DNA of 64,000 nucleotides from Eriocheir sinensis. Taxonomy: Eukaryota; Arthropoda; Malacostraca; Decapoda; Varunidae. A model generated the notes under the pieces. It was not told where the DNA came from and did no database searches. It saw nothing but the letters and a program-made list of their open reading frames with translations. This document shows positions 33,401 through 45,106 of this stretch, piece by piece. Every line of letters begins with the position of its first letter. The stretch's first letter is position 1. The translations under genes were made by a program, and so were the position numbers. The stretch spans positions 198,501 to 262,500 of the forward strand of contig NW_026111667.1 in NCBI RefSeq assembly GCF_024679095.1. The letters run 5' to 3'.

Positions 33401-33702
33401 TTCTACTCATGCTCATCCCTATACTGTCCAAACCCCTTATGCAAGAGTTAACCAGCATCTTCACTCTTTCATCCCTCACGCTGGTAAACTCTGAAACAAT
33501 CTTCCTTCATCTGTATTTCCTCCTGCCTACGACTTGAACTCTTTCAAGAGGAGGTATCAGGACACCTCCTCCTGTATTTGATCTTCCTTTCGGCTACCTC
33601 TTTTGTTTTACTTTAGGAGCAGCGAGTAGCGGGCTTTTTTTTATTATTGTTTTCTTTTTTTGTGTGCCCTTGAGCTGCCTCCTTTGTTGTAAAAAAAAAA
33701 AA
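30415..33702 (+). mobile_element. Poly(A)-tailed APE-type LINE
   Basis: A plus-strand LINE with an endonuclease and reverse transcriptase ORF2 (about 30760-33560), a ~150-bp 3' UTR ending GAGCTGCC...TTGT, and an A14 tail at about 33689-33702. The left boundary is uncertain. Sequence from about 30415 (ACACCTACCGAACGG...) probably belongs to the element because it is not simple repeat and directly precedes the coding part, but I find no ORF1 in it. The copy at 22418-23200 and the 3'-end remnant at 42112-42196 share its 3' UTR. Confidence 0.85.
30760..33560 (+). pseudogene. LINE ORF2 (APE endonuclease + reverse transcriptase)
   Basis: The endonuclease reads [53 protein letters not shown] (31176-31212, after a frameshift), [12 protein letters not shown] and [12 protein letters not shown]. 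The linker (about 31640-32030) is recognisable only across two frames. The RT carries KAYGPDGVPPIVLKNC, NYRPIALLSCLSKAFE, LDISKAFDRVWHKSLL, SGVPQGSVLSPTLFLLF and YADD (32742-32753, intact). A frameshift after DRQYGLLKG (about 32390) with stops before 32460 separates fingers from palm. The C-terminal part (LGVLYRLRQFF to HSFIPHAGKL) is open from 32523 to 33494, where a TGA replaces a conserved Trp codon. YDLNSFK marks the end of homology. Confidence 0.87.
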
Positions 33703-34726
<1,024 letters not shown>

Positions 34727-34814
34727 GGCTCTTATCTTTCCTTTCTCCTCTCCAGGCGTCTTCCCATCCATTTCCTCCTTCCTTATCCCTCATCCTCATC
34801 TCATCCCTCCTACC

Positions 34815-35078
34815 CAGGAAGGTCTAAGCACTGTCCTGATCCTATGCAGCAAAGGGTCGATTGATGCGATTCTTGAAAAAGTTGATGCTCACTGCGCTAA
34901 CTACTTCTGCAGAAAGGCTGCTCCAGTGGCGAACAACTCTATTCGAAATAACTCCTGCCGATGTCGGTATTGCATCGCCTTGTTTGAATTGTTTTCCATT
35001 GTTTCTTGTCCTCAGGTTTTTGTAGCGCAAAGAGTTTGGAGTGATCAACATTGCTGAGCTTGTTCAGGTACTTAAGAG
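34815..35078 (-). mobile_element. CR1-type LINE fragment (ORF2 C-terminus)
   Basis: On the minus strand this matches the C-terminal codons and start of the 3' UTR of the element at 45434-53537: LKYLNKLSNVDHSKLF, a region ending NRVVRHWSSL, AEVVSA and FFKNRINRPFAA, with a frameshift in between. Both ends are truncated, and a ~20-bp deletion lies just after the ORF end. It is followed 30-40 bp upstream (minus sense) by a (CTC)n array. Confidence 0.82.
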
Positions 35079-35254
35079 CTTGTTTGTTGCAGGTGGAGAA
35101 GGAGGAGGAGGAGGAGGAGAATTGATGGTCTAGAAACCGTTTAAGGAAGAAGAAGCCTGAGTAAAGGAAGGGTTAGTGAAGGACAGATGGAACTTACAGG
35201 TAGGACACGGACAAGGACAAGGACGAGGAGGTGAAATAGAAAGAAAAGACGAGT

Positions 35255-35625
35255 AGGAAAATGGAAACATTGAAAGGCAGCCAAGATGAAGCCTATTGGC
35301 TCATTACGAGGCTGCCCGCTCTGGTTCCAGCAGAGCACTTTGTTACGAACGTTCACTTTTCTCCTGTTGCAACGTAGTAACGATCACCGCGATGTCTGAG
35401 AGAGTTGATGGTTTCTGCACTGCTTCAGCAAAAAGGCTGCTCCAGTGGCGTATGACTCAGTTTGAGAAGAAATCCCTCCTGATGCCTGTAGTGCATCGCC
35501 TCGTGGGAATGGGTAGTCCGTTGTTTCGAGTCTTGAGTTGGTTTGCAGTTCAGAAAGACATCGACGCTTCTTCAGACACTTGAAGATCTGAACCATACCC
35601 CCTCGTAAGCATCTTTGCAGTGAAA
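35255..35625 (-). mobile_element. Second, more decayed fragment of the same CR1-type family
   Basis: The minus-strand sequence again aligns with the ORF2 C-terminus (VQIFKCLKK, LSELQTNSR) of the 45434-53537 element. It also aligns with its 3' UTR phrase AGCC.CGTAATGAGCCAA, at about 35285-35310. Frameshifts break it repeatedly. It has the same orientation as the 34815-35078 fragment and covers an overlapping segment, so it is either a separate insertion or an old tandem duplication. Confidence 0.7.
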
Positions 35626-35694
35626 TAAAGTTTAATCGGAGGAGGAGGAGGAGTGAAATTCAGGCGCGAAAGATAGACAAGAAAGACATTGGAA

Positions 35695-35743
35695 AAGAGA
35701 GAGAGAGAGAGAGAGAGAGAATAATAATAATAATAATAATTTT
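35695..35743. repeat. (GA)n next to (AAT)n tail
   Basis: About 26 bp of GA followed by about 22 bp of AAT. The AAT part reads as the (ATT)n 3' tail of the minus-strand LINE that starts here. Confidence 0.9.
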
Positions 35744-35822
35744 ATTTCCACTAAGTAGTTATTCTTACATCCAAATACATAAAAAGTACATAGGTTATTG
35801 CAATGAAATAATTAGTTATTCA

Positions 35823-38700
35823 TCAGTTGTTTCGGTTTCGATTAAGTAAGAACTCTTTCAGAATATATTTGAATTTATGCAAGGTGTGGGCAGTGCTTAT
35901 ATGTGTTGGCAGGGAGTTCCAAAGTGTAGGCCCGTGTACAGAAAGTTGTCTGGCTCCTGTGTCTGTGTGTGTTCTTGGTACATACAGATTACCCTGCTGG
36001 CGTGTTGTGCTGTTGGTGATGCTGTTTACAGAGGGGAGAGGCATTAGATATTCAGGGTAGTGACCGTGTAGATGTTTATATATATTCACTGCTGTGTCAA
36101 AGTTATTTGTTGTGAAACATTGAGCCAATTGAGTTCCTTAATTATCAGGTTACATGATCATATTTCTGGGCCTTCCCTTCTACGATTTTGGCAGCGAGGT
36201 TCTGTAGTTTCTGTACTTTAGTTAGCAGCGTATTGTTAGTTGTCCCCCATATAGTATTACAATAGTTTAGTATACTTAATACTAGTGACTCTACCATAAG
36301 CTGCCTTGTGGGCTTATCAAAACATTGTTTTATTCTATTTGCATACATAAGTGTTCCTAGGATTTTCTTACTGATTTCGGTTATATGGTGATCAAACACT
36401 AAATATTGGTCTATATACAATCCTAAATTCTTTACATTGTTTGAGGGTTCGATCTTACTATCCTGGAAGAGAATGGATGTGTTATCAGGTATTCTTGATA
36501 TTAGTTGTCTGCTTCCTATAAATATACATTGGGTTTTCTGGGTGTTTAACATTAGACCATTTTTATTAAAGTACACCATGGCTTTGCTTAGGGTGGTTTC
36601 AACTTTTTTCACTAGTAGATTTATATCCTTCAGTGGCCCACTATGGAGAAACTGTGTGTCGTCTGCATATTGTATCAGTATGCAGTCGTCGAAGTATTCA
36701 TGCATGTCGTTTACATAGAGTGTAAATAATATAGGTCCCAAAATGGAGCCTTGTGGAACGCCATATTGTAGGTTTGCCTTTGTGGAGAGATGGTTTTGTA
36801 GGCGTACTGTCTGTGTTCTGTTCGATAAGTAGTCTTTGAACCAAAATGTGTCTACTTTAACATTTGAGAGTTTGTGGAGGAGAATCTTATGGCTAACACT
36901 ATCAAATGCTTTTGATAGGTCACAAAGTGTAAGCAGCGATAATTGCTTGGTGTCCATATTGTCGTATAGTTTATCGGTGACGGCCGTGAGTGCAGTGCTG
37001 GTTGAGAGGTGGGGGCGAAAGCCATGTTGAGTGTCGGACAAGTGTTTGTTATTTTCAAGGTATTTAGTTAATTGGTTTGCAACTATTTTTTCTATAACTT
37101 TAGAGAAGATAGGTAATAGGGATATTGGGCGATAATTACCGGCATTACTCACGTCGCCAGCTTTATATAGGGGGGTAACTACAGCGTTTTTCCACTGTGT
37201 AGGAAAGATGCCGGTAACAATAGAAGTGTTTATTATTTGAGTCAAGTAATATGCGGTAATGAAGAGAGAGTCCTTGAGGAAACGAAGGAATACCATCGGA
37301 TCCAAATGATTTTGTTTCGTGCAAGCTCTTTATCGTTAAGATGAGTGTGTCAGTGTCTGTGGGTGTGGGGCGAAAGAGTGTACCGTTTTCTTCGTGTGTG
37401 TGGTCTGCGAGGTGTCTGTCGTGTATGGCATTTTCCACTGGGAGACTGTTTTGTATGTTTAATAGCGTAGATTGTGTCTTTTCGTATGTGTTTTTCCCCA
37501 CGTTAGCAAAAAAAGTATTAAAATCGTCACACAAAGTTTCTGAGCTGCCAGGTATTTGATTGTGTGAGCTGTTCTTTTTACTGGGAATTAATTATTTTAC
37601 AACTTTCCAGGTGGCAGACGTATTACCTTTGCAATCTTTGAGTTGGGACTGATAGTAATTATTTTTGGACATATTAATTAGGGTTTTTACGCGTTTCTTC
37701 AGGTATCTGTACCTATCTTGTAGTATTTTATCTTTTCTGTTGTTTTTGAGGTTACGTTGTGTTGTATTTCTGAGATTTATACATTCATTAATTTCATTGT
37801 TGATCCAGGGAGCAGGGGGCCGTTTTATTTTACGTGTTACCATTGGAGCAAGGTTGTCTAAGCATCTGGTGAACACTGAAGTTAGTATGCTCACTTGGTC
37901 ATTAACATTATCCGTGTTTAATATTTGATTCAGTTCGGTGACGTTGTTTAGCAGGCTTTCGCAGAATTTATCTTTGTCATATAACTTTAAGTCTCTGAAT
38001 GTTTTTACAACTGGTATTCGTTTTGGCTTTTTCAGATTGACTGTGGCTGTGATAAGCTCGTGATCAGCGATAGGGTTAGGGATTACGTCACTGTGTAATA
38101 TGAGGTCAGGGTTAGTGGTTATTATTACATCCAGTAGTGTAGCAGTGGTGGGGGTTAGTCGTGTGGGTTTGCTTATTAGTTGTGTTAGTTTATTATTCTT
38201 TAGTAAGCGTGAGAGTTTGCTGGTAGGCGAGAGAAGGTCGTCATTTAGATCGCCTAGTACTATGAATGTTTTTTTTATGAAGCATAATAGATCGTATAGT
38301 TTCAGTTATATGATCATATGAATTAGCGAGAGCCTTTGGGTGTCTGTAAATACATCCTACTATGACAGATGGTAATTTCCTGCACTGCACTCGGACCCAT
38401 ATGTCTTCAGTCCCTGTTTGTTTAGTTATTTTAGTGTCTATTATTTCAGAAGCAAGGGTATCACTAACATAGAAACAGACACCTGCACCTCGGCCACCGT
38501 CGCACCTGAACACTTTATAATTGGGAATGTTGATGTATGTGTCGGGAGTGTAAGGGGAGAACCATGTTTCGCTGACGCAAAGAATATCTGTATTTCTGTC
38601 ACTCATTAACATTTTTATTTCATCAAAGTTTGCGAGTAGGGATTGGCCATTAATGTGATCTATGGTAAGACAGTCCTTGGAGTGTTCAGAGTTGTTAGGG
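35823..38700 (-). pseudogene. LINE endonuclease + reverse transcriptase
   Basis: The endonuclease starts NGQSLLANFDEIKMLM and shows ILCVSETWFSPYTPD, CDGGRGAGVCFYV and VGCIYRHP at 38241-38612. The remainder of the domain is scattered over frames between 38240 and 37900. The linker with PPAPWINNEINECI is at 37592-37894. The RT is largely intact at 36145-37305: TQWKNAVVTPLYKAGD, NYRPISLLPIFSKVIEK, QHGFRPHLSTSTAL, CDLSKAFDSVSHKILL, YGVPQGSILGPILF and YADD (36658-36669, intact). A stop and frameshift at about 36130-36150 precede the C-terminus (VNIYKHLHGHYPEY; ARQLSVHGPTLWNSLP) at 35823-36128. Confidence 0.87.
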
Positions 38701-38729
38701 TTTTCACTGCTGGCTTCACCTTCTTTGCC

Positions 38730-40463
38730 ATATTCCTAGCGAGTGTATTTGTTGCAGAGTCGACTTTTGTGGCCGTAATTAGAGCACACTGATCATTTGA
38801 GTCTGTGGTCAAACCGGCATGTTGCCATCCGGTGGTTTAGTTCTCCACATTGCCAGCAGCCTTGGTGCCTTTCACCGTCGCCGTAGCCCCTACTGTGGTG
38901 GTAATTACGGGGCTGGCTTACAGAGGGCGACTGTGGAGGTGTCGAGGATGCGTGGGAAGGAAGGTGCGACCCTCTCTGTCGTAGGCGTACGGGCCTCTCA
39001 CGTCTCGGCGGGGGGTAGGGTGGGGGGATCCATGGTCCTCGCTTCTCATGTGTCGACGCTGGTGCGGGGGAGGGTGGGGTCGTGGGTTCCGTTTTACCAG
39101 TTGCCAGCCGTCCAGATCCACGTTGTTGTTTGTTCGGGGTGGATAGGGTGGGTGCTTTGGGGACAGCGCTGGTCATTTTCTTGTGGCAAGGCTTCAAAGT
39201 GTTGGGAGTTTGATTTAACCTTGTCCCAGTTGACACAGTCCTTAAACATGGGGCATTGCTTGGTCATTTCCTTGAGAAGACGTACAACTCCTGTTCTGTT
39301 CAGTAATGACCCCTGGTGTTCTACATAGGCAGCGTAGCAGAATCATCTATCTCACCGTTGCCCCGGGTGAAGGCGGGGGCCGGAGATATGATGCTGACGC
39401 CGTTGTCTTTACTCCATTTTTCCAGTTCAAGGTCTGTTACTTTAGTCTGGAGTGTGTCTGATTGGATGCTGGGGACAAGCTGGCTGACGAATATGTCCAT
39501 GGAGCCATTTTTGCTCTTTAATTCACTGATGAGAGCGCCGAGGTTGTCTCTGGCTGTGGTGGGGTGGTGCTCTCCATTACATCAAAAGTCCGCAGTATAC
39601 GATACAATTTGTTGGTGTCCACGACAGTTTCTCCTGCACCCAGCACTTCATCAGGTCGAAGCTGGCTTCTTGCAGAGTGCGAATGGAGCAGCTTTGTAGG
39701 TCAGTGGCCCTAATCAGCTGTAGGTTGACATCTCCGAGCAGCAGTGTGGTGGCGTCGTGGGGTTGCTCCTTTCTGTTTTCGGTGGGCTGGTTGTTTTCTC
39801 CACATTCCTTTGTAGTTAGTTCCTTCATCTGCAGCTCTAGTCTTTTCACTCGTTCTTCTATGTCGGTTAGTTTGGTGGCGTTTGTTCTGGGCGGTGGAGG
39901 GGGTGGCGGAGGGGGAGGGGGGGGGGGGGCGGAGCGGTTGGTGATGGAGGAGGCGGAGACTCGGGCCGGATTGGGTCAGGCGATGCCGAGGGTTGTAAAA
40001 GGTTCAAGGTGGCCTCTGTTGATCTCAGGCTTTCCGAGAGGGTCATACGTTTATACAGTTCCTGTACCATGTTGTTCATATCTTTTAGCTCTACACTGAG
40101 ATGTTGTATTTCCCTCTCCTTTTTTTCAATATCACTCATGATGCTATTTAGTTTCTCCTCCATGTAGTCATGAGACATAGAGGTTGGTTTATTAGACATG
40201 TTCAGTAAGGCGGGGTTGTCACTGTTTGGCATAGGGAGAGGGAGGTTTCTGTTGGTCAGTTATTTTGCTATTTTGTCCGCGAGCTTGTCTTTCGTGTCCC
40301 ACACATTTGATAGTTCAAGCTCTCTACACTTTCTCTGAAGTTGCATTTTTGTGAAGTTTTGAATCAGGAAGTCAACTGAAGGTTGAATGGAAGACGATTC
40401 GCTGCTCTCATTTTCGGTGTTTTCGGCGTGAGGGGATGTGGTTGAGGCAGAGGTGGGCGCCAT
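38730..40463 (-). pseudogene. Gag-like region: SAP-like, coiled coil, SGNH-like, two CCHC knuckles
   Basis: From ATG 40463 the first ~67 codons end in FTKMQLQRKCRELELSNVW...KLADKIAK, a helix-turn-helix pattern resembling SAP DNA-binding motifs. A TAA (40260-40262) interrupts, and the same frame continues with a charged coiled coil (about 40180-40040) and a proline-rich tail. The frame shifts at a G14-type homopolymer (about 39913-39928). The next segment has LLLGDVNLQLI and IVYCGLLM, then IFVSQLVPS and a GNGE motif in another frame, suggestive of an SGNH-like fold. Two zinc knuckles follow: CWQCGELNHRMATC, and one reading *SVCSNYGHKSRLC, where a TGA (38793-38795) stands where the first Cys is expected. 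Confidence 0.68.
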
Positions 40464-40890
40464 GTCAGGGGTCAGGTGTCAGGTGTCGGGGGCGAGGGGT
40501 GGAGGGAGGGAGGTCGTGGACTCCGTTGCCAGGCGTACATCTAATAACACTTAGTAGTGCTGTCTCTCATTGCACTGTTACTAAGGCGCTACACATCGTA
40601 CATTCCACTGTCCAGAGTTATAATTCACTGCACTTAGTCGCCAGGGCGGTGGTGGCGGTTTATCGCGTAGGGGCGTAGCTGCGAGGGGGTCATACACACA
40701 GGTCTATTCGTGATGACCCTGGTGTTGTCGCTCGATCTGTTGCACTTTGCGACTACCTTGCACCGTTCACTGTGTAGTACACGGCTCCGTGGTGTTGTTG
40801 TAATCCAGTGAGTTATGACGGTTGTGGGGAACTGGAGGCCCAAAATTGGCCTTATACACCGGGAGCAGGGCACACGCACACCCTCCCCCC

Positions 40891-40896
40891 ACGACG

Positions 40897-40933
<37 letters not shown>

Positions 40934-41071
40934 GTTAATGGGCTACTCAACATTTTACTGGCGGCCATTAACTGTATTTTTCCTTCCCTTTATTTTCTCT
41001 TTTTCTCTTCACATGAATCAGTAATTTTTTTTTTCTTTTTCTCTTCTCGCCACTCGCTTACCTCCATTCGT

Positions 41072-41122
<51 letters not shown>

Positions 41123-41179
41123 AACACTCACCCATTTCTATTTATATCTCCACCCTTTTTATTCCTTGACCTTATCTTG

Positions 41180-41239
<60 letters not shown>

Positions 41240-41389
41240 AATACCTGTTTACATATTATTCTCCGCGGTCTCAGCCTCTCCCCTTCAGGAATAACAAATA
41301 CAAGTGTTGCCAATCGAGGCCCCACCACCATCAGAACACTTTTGGAGCCTCGCAGACGTCGGCAGGGCAAAGATATCTCGTTTCCTTCT
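40891..41389. repeat. Cluster of (GA)n and (CA)n arrays
   Basis: (GA)n at 40901-40931 and at 41073-41119, and (CA)n at 41183-41236, with short unique spacers. No gene recognised. Confidence 0.93.
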
Positions 41390-42110
41390 TTTCCTGTTTT
41401 TCTTGCATCATAGAAGTCGTTGTTTTCGGTGTGTTGGAGGACTTTATACTTCCTTTTCGCTGCCTGTATGTCATAAATCTTCTTCTCTGGGTTAGTAACA
41501 TCATTAATGGCTTCTTGTTTTCCTTGTTTCCAGTCCTTAAAGAAGTCAATGTTTTGCTGTGTATAGATGAAGGAGGACTTTATACTTTCTTTTCGCTGCC
41601 TGTATGTCATAAATCTTCTTCTCTGGCTTCGTGACATCATTAATGGCTTCTTGTTTTCCTTGTTTCCAGTCCTCGTAGAAGTCAGTGTTTTGGTGCGTAG
41701 ATGTGTGCTTGGAGTATATAGTTTTCTTTTGCTTCATCTACACCGTCATAAATATTTTTGGTGTACTTAGTGACTGCATTAATGGTTTCTTGTTTCCTGG
41801 TCTCCTTTCCTCACAGAAGTCGTATTTATAATGCGTAGGAGGAGGAGGAGGAGGATATATTTCTTCCTCCCTTCCCTTTCACGGTCATTAATGTTCCTCT
41901 TTTTGCGTGGTTAAGTGCACTAAAGGCCTCTTGTTTTCTTGCTTTCTGTCCTCTTAGAAGTCGTTGTTTTGGCGTGAAGGAAGAGGATATACTTCTCTAT
42001 TGCTTCCTCTACACTGTCTTAAATAGTCTTGGTGTGCTGAGTAACTGCATCAAAGCCTTCTCGTTTCCTTGTTTCCTCTCTTAAAAGTCATTGTGTTGCT
42101 ACCTAGGGCA
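41390..42110. repeat. ~135-bp tandem repeat, about 5-6 diverged units
   Basis: The marker AGAAGTC recurs at 41412, 41541, 41677, 41815 and 41956, with AAAAGTC at 42083 (spacing 127-141 bp). Each unit also shares GGCTTCTTGTTTTCCTTGTT and TTTTCGCTGCCTGTATGTC-type phrases. The first two units are very similar and divergence increases to the right. The minus strand of the better units encodes a repeated peptide containing KKIYDIQAAKRKYKV. It is not open across units and has no recognised homology. Confidence 0.85.
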
Positions 42111-42111
42111 A

Positions 42112-42196
42112 GGATGTTTTTTTTTTTTTTTTTTTACAGGAAAGTTCAAAGGCATAAAAAAAAAATTTTAAAAAAGCCCGCTATGCTTCCTTCTGC
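42112..42196 (-). mobile_element. LINE 3'-end remnant
   Basis: A T22 run followed by ACAGGAAAGTTCAAAGGCA, an A-rich stretch and AAAAAAGCCCGCTA. The order poly(T), TTCAAGGGCA-like, A-run, GCCCGCTA matches the reverse complement of the 3' UTR and poly(A) of the family at 30415-33702 and 22418-23200. Only the last ~80 bp are present. Divergence is considerable. Confidence 0.6.
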
Positions 42197-42199
42197 GTA

Positions 42200-43103
42200 G
42201 TAAGTGCGGTAAGGAGGTCTTGTTTTCCTGTTTTTGACGGTCACAAAAATACTTGTTCTCATATATAGTGGAGTAAAGAATACTTGGATTTCCCCTTTAA
42301 ACAGTCGCTGGGGTTCTTCTTTTGCGCCTATCTCGGTTATAAGGAACCTTTTTACCTGCGGCCTCTTTCATAACGTATCGGATATCATGCTATTTATGCC
42401 GTCTTCATCATCACCACAACTACAACTTCCCACTACTGACCCTACTTAACAATTCTATATATACTAACCGTGCACAACTCTACATCATCCCCACAGCCAC
42501 CCCCATACAATACCTCTCCGTTAATCTAATCTCCATCTCGACTGTAACCCTTTCCTGCACCACCCACCAGTATTGCCACCTCCCACATTATATATACGTA
42601 CTGTCGCTACCACATGCTGACCACATACTGAACTGTTCTCTAGTATGTGTATTCACCTTATAACCACATACAACACACCTTCACATAACACCACACAATA
42701 TTCAATAAGTTTTTGCCCATCCACATAATACCACTAACCACATACTCACATCCACACAACATCACTCCACATCGCCCCAGTTCACATCACTTCATCCACA
42801 GTATCACCACATAACCCCATAGCATCACTCCACATAACGGCACATACATTATCACACAAGTCCACATAACATCACTCCACACATAACAGCACACGCTCCC
42901 ACACATCACCCCAGTCCACATAGCACCCCCCCCTACACCACCCCCGCCCCTCACACAGCACCCAGTGACTGCCTCATTTCCCCTAATGCTAAAGAAATAC
43001 CCCGGCCCGTCACCGCTAATGAATTCGCGCTGTAAGGCTAAGGATAAAAAATTGTGATGAACGGGCTGCCTCATCTCTTCCCCTCCTCTTCCTTCCTTCC
43101 CTC
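42200..43103. other. Unique then CACATCAC-rich low-complexity sequence
   Basis: No gene recognised. From about 42400 to 42960 the plus strand is a degenerate series of CACATAAC, CATCACTCCACA and ACCACATA phrases (C/A-rich, few G) without a strict period. Confidence 0.65.
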
Positions 43104-43107
43104 CTCC

Positions 43108-44796
43108 CTCGGACCGCTTGCTAATGAAAATGGTAACCACACGAACGATGAAAATGAAATGGCTACAATCCTAAATAACTTTTTCGCATCCGTATTTACC
43201 GACGAAGATTGTTTATCACCTCAACCGCCGGAGGTTAGAAGGGCCGAAAAGATGTTAAGTGGCGTGCTCATCGTAGAAAGTGACATTCTACGCACAATTG
43301 AAAAGATTAAAGTAAGCAAAGCTCCTGGTCCAGACAAAATTACCCCTAGGGTCTTAAAAGAAATCAAACATCAAATTTGTAAACCGCTCTCCATCATATT
43401 CAATAAATCTTTAACAGCTGGAAAAGTTCCGTCGGATTGGAAACTTGCAAATGTCACACCAATTTTCAAAAAGGGGGACAAGTCTCATCCAGGAAACTAT
43501 CGACCAATTAGCCTGACATCTATTGTTTGTAAGTTAATGGAGACTATCATTCGCGACAATATGGTGAAACTCTTCGAAGAAAATAATATAATAAATAATT
43601 CGCAACATGGCTTCCGTAGTAAACGTTCGTGTTTGACTCACTTACTTGATTTTTTTCACTCTATTTTTGAGGTGTTCGATGAAAGCAGATCAGTAGATAT
43701 CATATATCTGGATTTTCAAAAGGCATTTGATAATGTCCCCCACCAACGATTGCTCAGCAAACTACTGGCGCACGGTATCTCGGGTAACATTCACAATTGG
43801 CTTGTGGACTGGCTCTCTGAGCGGAAACAGAGAGTAGTTCTAAACGGTGTTACATCTAACTGGCTCAATGTCAAAAGCGGCGTACCTCAAGGATCAGTGC
43901 TTGGCCCCATGCTCTTCTTAATTTATGTTAATGACATCGATGATGGGCTCACTTGCAAAGTATCAAAATTTGCTGATGACACAAAAATTGCTAGTAAAGT
44001 AACTGCGACACTCGACGAAGAAGCTTTACAATCAGATATAGATCGACTTGCACGTTGGGCCAATTAATGGCAAATGAAATTTAACGTTGACAAATGTAAA
44101 GTGTTGCACATCGGAAAAAATAACAATCGCGTTCGGTACGTAATGAATGGCCAACAACTTTCTGCAGTAAGTAAAGAAAAGGATCTTGGAATCACTATAT
44201 CAAGCGATTTAAAGCCCGGTCAGCATTGTTCAGAGGTAGTTAAAACTGCAAACAAATTGGTTGGCTTCATCGGACGAGTCTTTAATAATAAATCGGAAAA
44301 AGTAATATTAAAACTGTATAATTCGTTGGTTCGACCCCGTCTAGAGTACTGTGTACAGTTTTGGTCTCCCTACTACAGAAAAGACATAGAAAAGATGGAA
44401 CGGGTCCAACGAAGAGTAACAAAGATGATTCCTAGGTTGAGAAATTTGTCATATGAACAAAGGCTTAAAGAAGTAAATTTATTCAGCCTATCAAAACGAA
44501 GAATGCGAGGCGATCTAATAGAAGTGTTTAAAATGTTCAAAGGATTCAGTGATATTAATGCGGAAGATTACTTTACAATTGATCGATCAAATAGAACAAG
44601 AAGAAATCACAATTTGAAGATAAGTGGTAAAAGATTCTCGTCGCACGAAGCTAAACACTTCTTCAATCGAGTTGTTAATGTTTAGATTTCTCTACCCTGT
44701 GATGTCGTTGATAGTACAATAGTTACGGCCTTCAAAAATAAATTAGACAAGTATTTTGAATCCAACCAACAACTAAGATATTACTCATTGTCGTAA
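43108..44796 (+). pseudogene. CR1-type ORF2, RT domain to C-terminus (LINE A)
   Basis: Homology begins at GPLANENGN (43108 onward) and runs through ILNNFFASVFTDED, SKAPGPDKITPRVLKE, DWKLANVTPIFKKGD, GNYRPISLTSIVCKLME, QHGFRSKRSCLTHLLDFF, YLDFQKAFDNVPH, SGVPQGSVLGPMLF and FADD (43969-43980, intact). A TAA (44065-44067) lies in frame, after which the same frame resumes as WQMKFNVDKCKVLHIG, DLGITISSDLKPGQHC, LYNSLVRPRLEYCVQFW and KRRMRGDLIEVFKMFKGF. A second in-frame TAG is at 44683-44685, just before the terminal segment (TAFKNKLDKYF). No start codon belongs to this fragment; upstream sequence is unrelated. Confidence 0.88.
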
Positions 44797-45106
44797 TAAC
44801 GTTAAGCTCTTTCGAATACTGGTGTCCTTGTCCGCTTTTATCGCCCGGTTAGTGGTAGCAGTAATGGTAGTTCTTTCCTCTTTCCTACATAAATTCCATG
44901 CAGTTTTTCCATGCTGCATGGTTCTTTTTCCTTTCCTGCCAGCTTTGGCTGGAGGGATGGGGGGGTGGGGAGGAGCCTTCGCCTTTGCTGTCCTTCATCT
45001 TCCACCTTTGATTAGATAGTTAGTGTAGCTTGTCACAAACAACCTCGTAAGGACCAGCAGGTCTGCTGTTGTTTGTTCTTCCTTTGTGTATCTTTGTGTT
45101 TGTGTT

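Larger units (their letters stand above)
35722..40890 (-). mobile_element. Near-complete LINE with gag and pol domains in close succession
   Basis: A minus-strand APE-type LINE of about 5.1 kb: 5' UTR (about 40890-40464), gag-like region (40463 to about 38730), endonuclease and reverse transcriptase (about 38700-35823), ~80-bp 3' UTR and an (ATT)n tail. The zinc-knuckle region and the endonuclease are in one frame with only about 35 residues between them, so there is no room for a separate ORF2 leader. RT sequence places it in the broad Jockey/CR1/L2/Daphne assemblage; I cannot fix the clade. It carries several stops and frameshifts. Confidence 0.85.

Noticed and set aside
30415..33702. Recognisable RT and endonuclease segments as host genes
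   Set aside because: Multiple stops and frameshifts, poly(A) tail and a second truncated copy at 22.4 kb identify a LINE.
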